From Halieaceae bacterium UBA4452 (GTDB lineage Bacteria; Pseudomonadota; Gammaproteobacteria; Pseudomonadales; Halieaceae), in assembly GCA_002389505.1 (NCBI GenBank), contig DGPA01000045.1:1-54555 (forward strand): a stretch of 54,555 nucleotides of DNA, given 5' to 3'. A model generated the notes under the pieces. That model had not been told where the DNA came from. It searched no databases and saw nothing but the letters and a program-made list of their open reading frames with translations. A program made the position numbers and the translations under genes. Every line of letters begins with the position of its first letter. Position 1 is the stretch's first letter. Below, piece by piece: positions 35,803 through 43,701 of the stretch.

Positions 35803-35840
35803 TGGAAAATGACATGAACCAAACGTAAGGAGAACAACCC

Positions 35841-36668
35841 ATGAAGTATTTACTGAGCTTATCGGTGCTAGTCCTGGTTGCCTGTGGGGGTGAATCCAGT
35901 GAATCGGTGGTAGCGGCTGAAGAAGCGGTGCCGGCTGCCGTAGAGGAAAGCCCCGCCGAACAAGCAACACCTAGCATCCCGAGCCCTTATATGGTCGAGT
36001 ATGTTTGGCATAAGGCCGGCGACAATTTTACTGAAGAGGCCCTGGCAGCGCTTACAAAGCAGTGGGCGGCCTACCCAGGTGAAGGTGGCTGGGACCTTAT
36101 GTATGCCTCCGTGATTACCCCACGGTTTGCGGACGACAACTTTGATTTTATTTGGGTCATGATGTGGCCGAGTCAGGAGGCTCGTGATGCGGCTTGGGCC
36201 AGCTGGGCAGAGAATTTCGAACCTCAATGGCTAAAAGACAGCGAAAGTATTTTCACCTATAGCGCCGACGGTGTCTTTGGCTGGGCCCCAACGACAGTAA
36301 GGCAGCCGTCGGTGATGAACAGCACCGGTCAGGGTATCAGCGACTATTCGTTCTGCACGTTCAACGAAGGCCATGATCAATCCAGCTTGGATCGTTTTGT
36401 CGACGCCCACAACGTGTTCATGGATAGCTTTGAGAGCACAGATGGCGCTACGGGTTACTGGGCTGCAACGCTCACGCCGTTTTTTGAGCCACCCGAAGAC
36501 AACCCCTTCGACTACATGTGGTTTAACGGCTTCACCAATGATGCCGAGCGCGCGGCCGGGTGGGAAGCTTATAATAATGCGCCGCACGCTGACGGCTATG
36601 CAGCGATGTCCACCTGCACCGACCCAGCGGTATTTGACTCCAGAGTCATTTACATGCCCGCTTCGTAA
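35841..36668 (+). CDS. Lipoprotein with duplicated dimeric alpha/beta-barrel-like domain
   Basis: 275 aa. Signal peptide with lipobox LVACG (Cys15), an acidic linker (to about 48), then two similar domains at about 50-150 and 166-270. The repeat is clearest at FDFIWVMMWPSQEARDAAWASW (101-122) against FDYMWFNGFTNDAERAAGWEAY (223-244). Each is preceded by a TP-F strand (ITPRF, LTPFF). The pattern resembles ferredoxin-like dimeric barrels of the ABM/NIPSNAP kind, duplicated in one chain. I do not know a named family. The next gene also encodes an exported ABM-like protein. It carries its own terminator. Confidence 0.8.
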   Translation: MKYLLSLSVLVLVACGGESSESVVAAEEAVPAAVEESPAEQATPSIPSPYMVEYVWHKAGDNFTEEALAALTKQWAAYPGEGGWDLMYASVITPRFADDNFDFIWVMMWPSQEARDAAWASWAENFEPQWLKDSESIFTYSADGVFGWAPTTVRQPSVMNSTGQGISDYSFCTFNEGHDQSSLDRFVDAHNVFMDSFESTDGATGYWAATLTPFFEPPEDNPFDYMWFNGFTNDAERAAGWEAYNNAPHADGYAAMSTCTDPAVFDSRVIYMPAS

Positions 36669-36687
36669 ATCTGGCCACAGCGTTAAC

Positions 36688-36712
36688 GCCCGGTGAATCC
36701 ATCGGGCTTTTT
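36688..36712 (+). terminator. Intrinsic terminator after the lipoprotein gene
   Basis: GCCCGGTG, loop AATC, CATCGGGC (eight pairs, one G-T), then five T. It lies just after the lipoprotein stop and before the ABM-like gene. Confidence 0.85.
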
Positions 36713-36774
36713 GCTCTGCCCCAGCTCCTCAATGCTCAGTTGCTCGTAGTTAACCCTTAATGGAGACGACATAA

Positions 36775-37242
36775 ATGACTCGGTTTATTTTTGGCCTTAT
36801 TATGCTAGCGCTAGGATTGGGCCCAAGCGCCCTAGCCGATCATCACGCGGACGATGATGGTGGAAAGCCCTTCGTTTTAATTGCCCGACTGCACTCACTC
36901 GCTGAGCAAGCCGACGCTGTCCTAGCGTTGTCTCAAGTAGCCGATCAAAAAGTCTATGCCGGTGAGCCGGGTATGCTCTTGCACACCTTTGACCGGAACC
37001 CAGATGATCGCTTGAGCTTTGTCTGGACAGAGGTCTACGCAGATAGTGCTGCGTTGACGTTTCATCTCAACAATCCAGATCTCATCGCCTATTTGGACGC
37101 GGTTTCACCGCTACTAGACAGTTTTACTATTGAGCTTTACGGCACTGTATCGGAAGCAGTCGTCGCGGAGCTGCGAGCTACGGGGACTCCGGTCACCCAT
37201 TATAAAACGGCTCTAGGCTACATTCGCGACTTAACGCCCTAA
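36775..37242 (+). CDS. Exported antibiotic-biosynthesis-monooxygenase-like (ABM) protein
   Basis: 155 aa with a signal peptide (hydrophobic to SALADHH) and one ferredoxin-like domain of the ABM superfamily. It runs from FVLIARLHSLAEQADAVLAL through PGMLLHTFDRNPDD and SFVWTEVYADSAAL to the helix FHLNNPDLIAYLD. ABM proteins are dimeric barrels that act as monooxygenases, heme-degrading enzymes or simple binding proteins. Nothing here fixes which. SD GGAG nine bases before ATG. Preceded by the terminator of the duplicated-domain lipoprotein gene, so probably separately expressed. Confidence 0.78.
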   Translation: MTRFIFGLIMLALGLGPSALADHHADDDGGKPFVLIARLHSLAEQADAVLALSQVADQKVYAGEPGMLLHTFDRNPDDRLSFVWTEVYADSAALTFHLNNPDLIAYLDAVSPLLDSFTIELYGTVSEAVVAELRATGTPVTHYKTALGYIRDLTP

Positions 37243-37281
37243 GTACATCAACGCGTGACATCCACTGGGACGCCTCGCTGA

Positions 37282-38334
37282 TTAGCTGTCTGCCAAAGCT
37301 TGCTCTTCGTCGTTCATCTCAGCCGGTATAGACTCGAACAACGGCGTGGAGAGATAGCGCTCCCCGGTGTCGGGAAGCATAACTAGCATAACCGATCCAG
37401 CAGGCGCGTCCTGCGCCACGTCCATGGCAGTCGCTAAAGTGGACCCCCCCGAAACTCCAGTAAGAATACCTTCTTCGGCCGCCAAGCGAGACGCCCATTG
37501 CATGCCCTCGTTACCATCCACCGGCAACACCCTATCGAAGCTCTGGTTATCGATGCCCTCTTGCAACACTTTGGGAATAAAGTCGGGAGTCCAGCCTTGA
37601 ATGACATGAGGCTCCCAGACGGGATGACTGCCGGCGGGTGAGTCATCAGCGTTGCGCGCTTGTGGCTGGCCAGAGCCGACAAGCGCCGCATTGTGCGGCT
37701 CCGAGAGAATGATTTTGCAGTCAGGCAATTGCGCACGTAGCACGCGCGCTACTCCCACGACCGTACCCCCTGTTCCATAACCTGTAACCCAGTAATCTAG
37801 ACCCGTCTGAGCAAAGTCCGCGGCAATTTCACGGCCAGTGGTGCTTTCATGGATATCGGCGTTATCTCGAGACTCAAACTGGCGCGCAAAAAACCAGCCA
37901 TGCTGCTCGGCTAAGGCTTGGGCTTTGCGATACATCCCAATGCCCTTCTCGGCGCGCGGGGTAAGCACCACTTTGGCGCCTAAAAATCGCATTAATCGCC
38001 GACGTTCAATCGAGAAACTATCGGCCATGGTGATCACCAAGGGGTAGCCCTTAGCAGCACACACCATTGCCAAGCCAATGCCGGTATTGCCTGATGTCGC
38101 TTCAACAACGGTTTGCCCAGGCGCCAGACGACCCTCTCGCTCCGCGGCTTCGATCATACTGAGTGCCAACCGGTCTTTAACGGACGACAATGGATTGAAT
38201 GATTCAACCTTGACGTACATGCTGACATGACTGGGCGCGATGTGATTAAGACGCACGCAAGGCGTGTCGCCAATGGTCTCTAAGATGCTGCTGTAAAGTT
38301 GCCCGCGGCCCGACGTGGTGTAGCGATCTTCCAT
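37282..38334 (-). CDS. cysK: Cysteine synthase (O-acetylserine sulfhydrylase)
   Basis: PLP enzyme of fold type II making cysteine from O-acetylserine and sulfide. It shows the PLP lysine in PLSSVKDRLAL, the substrate loop EATSGNTGIGLA, the GTGGTVVGVARVL phosphate cup and the C-terminal GVSGGSTL and PDTGERYLS. 350 aa, slightly longer than E. coli CysK (323) because of terminal extensions. AAGGAG lies six bases before ATG. A related activity (cystathionine beta-synthase type) is less likely because no CBS domain is present. Confidence 0.9.
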   Translation of the reverse strand: MEDRYTTSGRGQLYSSILETIGDTPCVRLNHIAPSHVSMYVKVESFNPLSSVKDRLALSMIEAAEREGRLAPGQTVVEATSGNTGIGLAMVCAAKGYPLVITMADSFSIERRRLMRFLGAKVVLTPRAEKGIGMYRKAQALAEQHGWFFARQFESRDNADIHESTTGREIAADFAQTGLDYWVTGYGTGGTVVGVARVLRAQLPDCKIILSEPHNAALVGSGQPQARNADDSPAGSHPVWEPHVIQGWTPDFIPKVLQEGIDNQSFDRVLPVDGNEGMQWASRLAAEEGILTGVSGGSTLATAMDVAQDAPAGSVMLVMLPDTGERYLSTPLFESIPAEMNDEEQALADS

Positions 38335-38531
38335 GGCTGTCTCCTTGCATACTCGTGTGCTATCAAAATGTCCTACGACTGTTTAGCGAATAGAGTACCA
38401 CTATCTGCCGTTCCACGGCGTCGGCACGATGGCCACTGTGTGGCGTCGACCTATAGGGTACCAAATGATCGGATTCACTAAGAGAGACTTCTGCTACTTT
38501 TAAACTGAACTAGAGAAATATCACTGTGAGC

Positions 38532-38909
38532 ATGTCAAATACTGAAAAAACGGTCAAGGATATACGCCGCACCACTCGCCGTACGTTCTCCGCCGACGAG
38601 AACATCCGTGTTGTTATGGATGGCCAAGAAATCTTCAATATCCCGATAGCTGAGATTGGTTCGCTAATAGAGCCAGGGGGCGTAGCTGATGATATCCGGC
38701 GGGAATCGGTGAGGCTGGTCAGTATTCATCAACCCGTTCTAGAGAAAACGGCCAGCTCAGCTGTCAGTACCAACAGCATAGACATCATGGATACCGTGAT
38801 GGTTTCAGTGGCTGTTGCTCTGCCCGGGCTTGTGCGCTCGGAGCAAGCTACTCAAATATCCTGCACGTGCAGCACCACTTTACCGCGGGTGCGCCCGGCC
38901 TCAGATTGA
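38532..38909 (+). pseudogene. Remnant of an IS3-type transposase OrfA
   Basis: The first 45 codons (TVKDIRRTTRRTFSADENIR then VVMDG and IPIAEI) match the N-terminal helix-turn-helix of IS3-family OrfA proteins, which usually read VKDIRR-TRR-(Y/F)SAEEKIRIV. After about codon 50 the similarity stops and the frame runs on randomly into the 3' end of the convergent quinone oxidoreductase gene. A decayed insertion-sequence fragment rather than a functional gene. A GTG two codons before could extend it slightly. Confidence 0.6.
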
Positions 38910-39814
38910 TGATGAGCCTGTACCGCATCTTCTAAATGCATGACCTTTATTTCGGGCAACTGCAGGACACCCTGTTCAAACAAGCTTAGCAATTCAGTGA
39001 GCATAGCCCCGTCAGCACGGTGATGAAGAAACTCGGCCTTAATATGTCGCTGGGAGATTTCGGCCATTTCAGGAGGCTCATTATTCATATAGGCAACTGC
39101 ACCACCGTCCTTTGCCAGACGTATTGCGTCTTCGGCCACGTCCTCACCCAGCAGACATTCCAGCACCAGGTCAACGCCATCAGGTTCGTGACTGCGGATC
39201 ACCTCTCGGTAATCTTCGACGGTGTAGTCAATCAGCACATCGGCACCCAGGGATTTCGCATATTCAAAATTTGCCTGACGTGTGGTGGTGTAGACTTTGG
39301 CGCCGATATGCTTGGCAATGGCAATGGCGATACTACCCACACCGCCTGAACCCGCTTGAATCAAAATACTCTGGCCGGCCTTGAGTTCACCGAATTCGAT
39401 CAGCGCCTGCCAGGCGGTAAGACTCACCAATGGCAACGCACTGGCCTCATCGAAGCTTAGATGCGCGGGTTTTCGAGTAATGGCAGTAACATCGATCGGG
39501 GCATACTCAGCGTAACTGCCGTGCTGAATCGACCAAGTGAATGCGAGACCCAGAATGTCGTCACCCACCTGCCAGTCGGTTACATTTTCACCCAGCTTGA
39601 CGATACGGCCCGCCATATCCCAACCCGGAACAACCGGAAACGTTCTGCTGATGTACTCCGTCAATTCACCCGCGCGCAAGCGACGATCGATGGGGTTTAC
39701 CGAGGTTGCACCGACTTGCACTAACACTTGATCTGGACCCGGCTCAGGCATATCCAGCTCGCCTACCTGAAGAACCTCAGCAGGACCATGCTGCTGATAA
39801 AAAACTGCTTTCAT
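38852..39814 (-). CDS. Zinc-independent NADPH:quinone oxidoreductase-like protein
   Basis: 320 aa of the medium-chain dehydrogenase/reductase superfamily. The N-terminal GroES-like part has PVVPGWDMAGRIV. The coenzyme motif AGSGGVGSIAIAIAKHIGA and the following YTTTRQANFEYAKSLGADV indicate NADPH use. Catalytic-zinc cysteines are missing. It reduces quinones or alpha,beta-unsaturated carbonyls in this family. Its 3' end touches an IS3 remnant and another remnant lies upstream, so this gene may have moved with IS activity. No clear SD. Confidence 0.88.
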   Translation of the reverse strand: MKAVFYQQHGPAEVLQVGELDMPEPGPDQVLVQVGATSVNPIDRRLRAGELTEYISRTFPVVPGWDMAGRIVKLGENVTDWQVGDDILGLAFTWSIQHGSYAEYAPIDVTAITRKPAHLSFDEASALPLVSLTAWQALIEFGELKAGQSILIQAGSGGVGSIAIAIAKHIGAKVYTTTRQANFEYAKSLGADVLIDYTVEDYREVIRSHEPDGVDLVLECLLGEDVAEDAIRLAKDGGAVAYMNNEPPEMAEISQRHIKAEFLHHRADGAMLTELLSLFEQGVLQLPEIKVMHLEDAVQAHHQSEAGRTRGKVVLHVQDI

Positions 39815-39982
39815 AATCTGCTACCCTAGCGCCCACTTTCAACATAAAATAACTATAGACCAAACGCACACCGCCTGCTTTATTTCATTACAGCCATCGG
39901 GTTCAACATCGCTGACTTAGCTGCGGTAAATGCGGCAGGCGTGCTCTCAGAATACCCGCAGTACCCCAACAGCGGAAGTACA

Positions 39983-40137
39983 CTTCGCAATAGCCTTTTC
40001 GAGCTCCTTTGGATGGTAGTAGTTCTCCAGCTTGACCACGTTCTTCATCGAGCGATGATACCGGTCGATCTTGCCTTGGATCTGCGGATGATAGGCGCGC
40101 CACGGGTGTCCGGCATGCTCTGATGCTTCAGCTAGGC
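39983..40137 (-). pseudogene. Remnant of an IS3-type transposase OrfB (C-terminal part)
   Basis: Minus strand: YHPQIQGKIDRYHRSMKN followed by VVKLENYYHPKELEKAIAK, a close match to the end of the DDE domain of IS3-family OrfB, including the glycine-lysine motif that in active enzymes reads QGKIERYH (here the catalytic Glu is Asp). Upstream codons LKHQSMPDTRGA continue the homology only after a one-base deletion at about 40094-40097 and contain an in-frame TAG. The gene is therefore broken and truncated on both sides. Confidence 0.75.
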
Positions 40138-40449
40138 CTTTAGTTCGCCACCCATGACACGCGGTCCGCTGCCTAACAACCTAAAGAAGCAGTTTATGAC
40201 GTAGCATGCGCCAATGGGTTGACTGTTGATGCTAGCAGTCATCGTTGGTTACGCTAGAGTGCTTGAAAATCCCGTGTGCAGATGGTCAACACGGGATGCA
40301 GTTAGCGTTGGCGAGAAGCCTAGATCAGATATACCCGCAACAATTCAAGAGAGAGCTGGGTCTTGACCCATTTGGTTAACGTAAAGTGAAGATAAATACA
40401 TAATGAAGACATCTACAAATAAGGTTGCATGGGTGACCAGTACAAAGGC

Positions 40450-40474
40450 AAAAAAAACGGCCCAATGAGAGCCG
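40450..40474 (-). terminator. Intrinsic terminator after tRNA-Pro
   Basis: Minus strand: CGGCTC, loop TCATT, GGGCCG (one G-T pair), then eight T. It lies about 45 bases downstream of the tRNA-Pro 3' end. Confidence 0.85.
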
Positions 40475-40520
40475 CTTAGTGCCTATATTCAGTTAAATAC
40501 TTGATTTAAAAGGATTTATT

Positions 40521-40602
<82 letters not shown>

Positions 40603-40608
40603 CGCCAA

Positions 40609-40637
40609 AGTATACACAAGGTGCTTAGCAATGCGAA
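40609..40637 (-). promoter_or_regulatory. Likely promoter of tRNA-Pro
   Basis: Minus strand: TTCGCA (40632-40637) and TATACT (40609-40614) with a 17-base spacer, 11 bases before the tRNA. It lies at the 3' end of the merR-like gene, so the tRNA can be made apart from the upstream operon. Confidence 0.5.
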
Positions 40638-40642
40638 GGCTT

Positions 40643-41005
40643 TCAGTCATCGTGCGCTAACAATGCCCGAGCCATTTCCAACGCTTCAATGCACTGCTTC
40701 AAGGCGGCCTGAAGCTCGATCGGTGTCAATGCCTCGCCATCATTCGCTATACGTTGACGAGCGCCGCCAATAGTGTACCCCTGTTCATACAACAAACTAC
40801 GAATCGTTCGAATAACCTCAATATCGCCACGCTGATAATAGCGGCGATTGCCCCGACGTTTTACCGGCTTGAGGTGGGGAAATTCTTGTTCCCAATAACG
40901 CAAGACGTGTGGTTTCACTGCACACAGCTCACTCACTTCGCCAATAGTGAAATAGCGCTTGGTCGGTATTGGTGGCAGCTCACTATTATGCGTAGGTTCA
41001 AGCAT
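40643..41005 (-). CDS. MerR-family transcription regulator
   Basis: 120 aa. The winged helix at the N-terminus shows YFTIGEVSELCAVKPHVLRY then WEQEFPHLKPVKRRGNRRYY, the typical MerR DNA-binding part, followed by a coiled-coil dimer helix (IRTIRSLLYEQGYTIGGARQRI). There is no effector or metal-binding cysteine cluster. It is the small regulator found after ihfA in Pseudomonas and relatives. Its target is not known. Start overlaps the ihfA end by eight bases. Confidence 0.92.
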   Translation of the reverse strand: MLEPTHNSELPPIPTKRYFTIGEVSELCAVKPHVLRYWEQEFPHLKPVKRRGNRRYYQRGDIEVIRTIRSLLYEQGYTIGGARQRIANDGEALTPIELQAALKQCIEALEMARALLAHDD

Positions 41006-41312
41006 CGGTTTCTTTCACTTTCGCCGACAACACATCGACCCGCGCCTTTAGCTTCTGCCCAGGCCGAAAAGTCACCACCCTGCGGGCCGATATCGGAATT
41101 TCCTCGCCCGTCTTGGGGTTGCGACCGGGCCGCTGGCGTTTATCGCGCAAATCAAAATTGCCGAAACCCGAGAGCTTGACCTGCTCATTATTCTCCAGAC
41201 AGAGTCGAATCTCCTCAAAAAATTGCTCGACCAGCTCTTGGGCCTCGCGCTTGTTGAGGCCGAGCTCTTCGAACAGCTTTTCCGCCATGTCTGATTTGGT
41301 GAGTGCAGCCAT
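40998..41312 (-). CDS. ihfA: Integration host factor subunit alpha
   Basis: DNA-bending protein of the HU family that pairs with IhfB. N-terminal MAALTKSDMAEKLFEELGLN and the DNA-binding arm FDLRDKRQRPGRNPKTGE with the intercalating Pro are seen. 104 aa. Eight bases after pheT, in the usual pheST-ihfA order. Confidence 0.97.
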   Translation of the reverse strand: MAALTKSDMAEKLFEELGLNKREAQELVEQFFEEIRLCLENNEQVKLSGFGNFDLRDKRQRPGRNPKTGEEIPISARRVVTFRPGQKLKARVDVLSAKVKETDA

Positions 41313-41320
41313 GAATAGGC

Positions 41321-43690
41321 TCAGCTCCTGAGTTTAGCGCTTAATTTTTGTTTTAGTGAATCAATGACTTGTGTCATCGTACCAGCGATTTCTTCATCGG
41401 ACAGGGTGCGCGACTGGTCTCGGAAAGTCAAACCCAAGGCCAAACTTTTTTGCCCTGGCTCAATACCTTTACCTGCATACACATCAAACACCCGTAAATC
41501 TACCAACTGCGGACCGGCCGCCGAACGGATGACCTCAAGCACCGTCTCAGCCGGCACCGCCGCGTCAAGCACAACCGCAATGTCTCTGCGGGTTTCGGGA
41601 TACCGGGAAATATCCTGATACGCAGGCAATTGGGCAGCCAAAACAGTATCAAGCGATAGTTGTGCGACCATGGTGGCCGCCGGTAAATCCATGGCTTCGG
41701 CGGTCAGAGGGTGAATGGCGGCAATCAATCCCACTACGGCATTATCCAGCACCACCTCAGCGGTCTGCCCATCATGCAACCCAGGGCGTATCACGGGTCG
41801 GAAACTGACAGCACCTGTAGCAGCGGTCAGCAGTTGTTCCACCTCGCCTTTGATGTCAAAAAAATCAACCGCTTGCTCGACCGATGCCCAGCCCTCCGTC
41901 GTTCGAGGACCCATAATTATTAGCCCCAGCTGCAAACGCTGTTCTACGGTCGGTCCAGGGAAGAAACACATGCCCGTCTCAAACAGGCGGACCCGGGGGC
42001 TCTGGCGCTTGGCGTTATGGGCCGCCACCGCGAGTAGCCCCGGTATCAAGCTGGTACGCATAACGCTCAAGTCACTGGAAATAGGATTGCGTAAACTAAT
42101 GGGCGCGACGGTCGGATCGAAGCGCGCCTGCAAGTCCTGCGAGACAAAACTGTAGGTAATGGCCTCCTGAAACCCGCGGCTGACTAATAACCCACGAACA
42201 CTCGCTATTGATCGTTGCGACTCGGTCTGTTCGGCGAGGGAGACATCACCCTTGATACGGCTAATCGGCAGGTGGTTATAGCCGTAAATACGCGCGAGTT
42301 CCTCAATCAGGTCGACTTCCTGCTCCATATCAAAGCGCCAGCTCGGTGCAGTACACGCCCACTCGCCGGGAATGTCAGAGGTCACGTGAAAGCCCAGCCC
42401 TAGCAAAATAGCCTCAACCCGCTCGGAATCCATAGTAAAACCTAACACCCGGGTAATACGTGATGCCCGTAAGCGAATGGGCTGTGGCTCGGGTAAATGG
42501 GCACCGCTGCTCACCTCGGTTAACGGCCCTGCTCGGCCCCCAACGCTATCTAGCAGCAACTGTGTCGCACGCTCAATCGCCCGCTGCTGTAATTGTGGAT
42601 CAACACCTCGCTCGTAGCGATGCGAGGCATCGGTATGCAGACCATAGCCCCGTGCCTGACCGGCTAGAGATCGTGGCGTGAAAAACGCGCTCTCTAAAAA
42701 TAACCGCGATGTCGTCCCGGTCACGCCACTATTTTCTCCCCCCATGATGCCCGCCAAGGCGAGCGGCCGGGTGTGGTCGGCAATGACCAAGGTATCTGAA
42801 GCCAAGGCAATATCGCTGCCATCGAGCAGTGTCATGGTCTCGTCAGCATTTGCATTGCGCACCACAATGCCGCCTGAGAGAGTGTCAAGGTCGAACGCGT
42901 GGAGCGGCTGACCTAATTCCAACATGACGTAATTGGTAATATCAACCGCGGCGTCGATAGAGCGCAGCCCGGCGCGACGCAAGCGTTCGGCGACAAACAC
43001 GGGAGTGGGGAGGGATAAATCAACGCCGTCAATAACTCGACCAATATAACGCGGGCATTTTTCGGGCACCTTAACCTCAATAGCAAAACTAGTCTCTGTG
43101 GCGACTGGCACCGGATCAATGATTGGGGCACACATATCGCTGCTGTTGAGCGCTGCTACATCACGGGCTACACCCGCTATGCTCAAACAATCGGCACGAT
43201 TTGGGGTTAAACCAATCTCAATAAGCGCATCATTCAGCTGTAGGTAATCACGCAGGTCCTGGCCTACTGGCGCATCCCCGGGAAGTTCCATGAGTCCGGC
43301 GTTTTCATCAGATATCTGTAGCTCTGCCTGCGCGCACAGCATGCCTTGAGACTCCAGCCCACGCAGCTTGGCTTTTTTAATCTTAAGGTTTCCCGGTAGT
43401 TGTGCGCCCACTTGGGCCAGCGGCGCCTTCAAGCCGGCCCGCGCATTGGGTGCACCACAGACAATTTGTACCGTTGCCGCGCCGGTTGACACCTCGCAGA
43501 CCCGCAATTTATCGGCATCAGGATGCTGCTCCGCGGTGACTATCTCAGCGACAATCACCCCCGAAAATTCACCCGCTGCAGGTGTCACCCCATCAACCTC
43601 TAGGCCGGCCATGGTCAGCTGCTCCGCTAATGCCTCGGTGGTTAGCGCCGGGTTAACCCATGATCGCAGCCACTGTTCTGAAATAATCAT
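41321..43690 (-). CDS. pheT: Phenylalanyl-tRNA synthetase beta subunit
   Basis: 789 aa (795 in E. coli). The N-terminal B1 domain is followed by the tRNA-binding EMAP-like fold (about 40-150: GVIVAEIVTAEQHPDADKLR). The B3/B4 editing region, B5 (RITRVLGF), the catalytic-like core with IEELARIYGYNHLP and the C-terminal anticodon-binding FDX domain (YPETRRDIAVVLD) follow. Forms an alpha2-beta2 enzyme with PheS. Follows pheS by 11 bases. Confidence 0.97.
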   Translation of the reverse strand: MIISEQWLRSWVNPALTTEALAEQLTMAGLEVDGVTPAAGEFSGVIVAEIVTAEQHPDADKLRVCEVSTGAATVQIVCGAPNARAGLKAPLAQVGAQLPGNLKIKKAKLRGLESQGMLCAQAELQISDENAGLMELPGDAPVGQDLRDYLQLNDALIEIGLTPNRADCLSIAGVARDVAALNSSDMCAPIIDPVPVATETSFAIEVKVPEKCPRYIGRVIDGVDLSLPTPVFVAERLRRAGLRSIDAAVDITNYVMLELGQPLHAFDLDTLSGGIVVRNANADETMTLLDGSDIALASDTLVIADHTRPLALAGIMGGENSGVTGTTSRLFLESAFFTPRSLAGQARGYGLHTDASHRYERGVDPQLQQRAIERATQLLLDSVGGRAGPLTEVSSGAHLPEPQPIRLRASRITRVLGFTMDSERVEAILLGLGFHVTSDIPGEWACTAPSWRFDMEQEVDLIEELARIYGYNHLPISRIKGDVSLAEQTESQRSIASVRGLLVSRGFQEAITYSFVSQDLQARFDPTVAPISLRNPISSDLSVMRTSLIPGLLAVAAHNAKRQSPRVRLFETGMCFFPGPTVEQRLQLGLIIMGPRTTEGWASVEQAVDFFDIKGEVEQLLTAATGAVSFRPVIRPGLHDGQTAEVVLDNAVVGLIAAIHPLTAEAMDLPAATMVAQLSLDTVLAAQLPAYQDISRYPETRRDIAVVLDAAVPAETVLEVIRSAAGPQLVDLRVFDVYAGKGIEPGQKSLALGLTFRDQSRTLSDEEIAGTMTQVIDSLKQKLSAKLRS

Positions 43691-43701
43691 ATTAAAGGCC
43701 C

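Larger units (their letters stand above)
35424..35840. other. 417-base gap without a convincing gene
   Basis: Between the divergent amidohydrolase and lipoprotein genes. It holds the two promoters listed. The middle (about 35520-35770) has no reading frame with recognisable similarity; a 65-codon leftward frame looks random. I see no hairpin-plus-T terminator or repeat. Confidence 0.5.
39815..40520. other. 706-base gap holding an IS remnant, an inverted repeat and a terminator
   Basis: No functional gene is visible. It contains the OrfB fragment, a nine-base inverted repeat ATCCCGTGT / ACACGGGAT (40269-40277 and 40289-40297, 11-base loop), followed on the minus strand by TTTTC, and the tRNA-Pro terminator. 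The rest shows nothing recognisable. It looks like a site of past insertion and decay between quinone oxidoreductase and tRNA-Pro. Confidence 0.55.
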
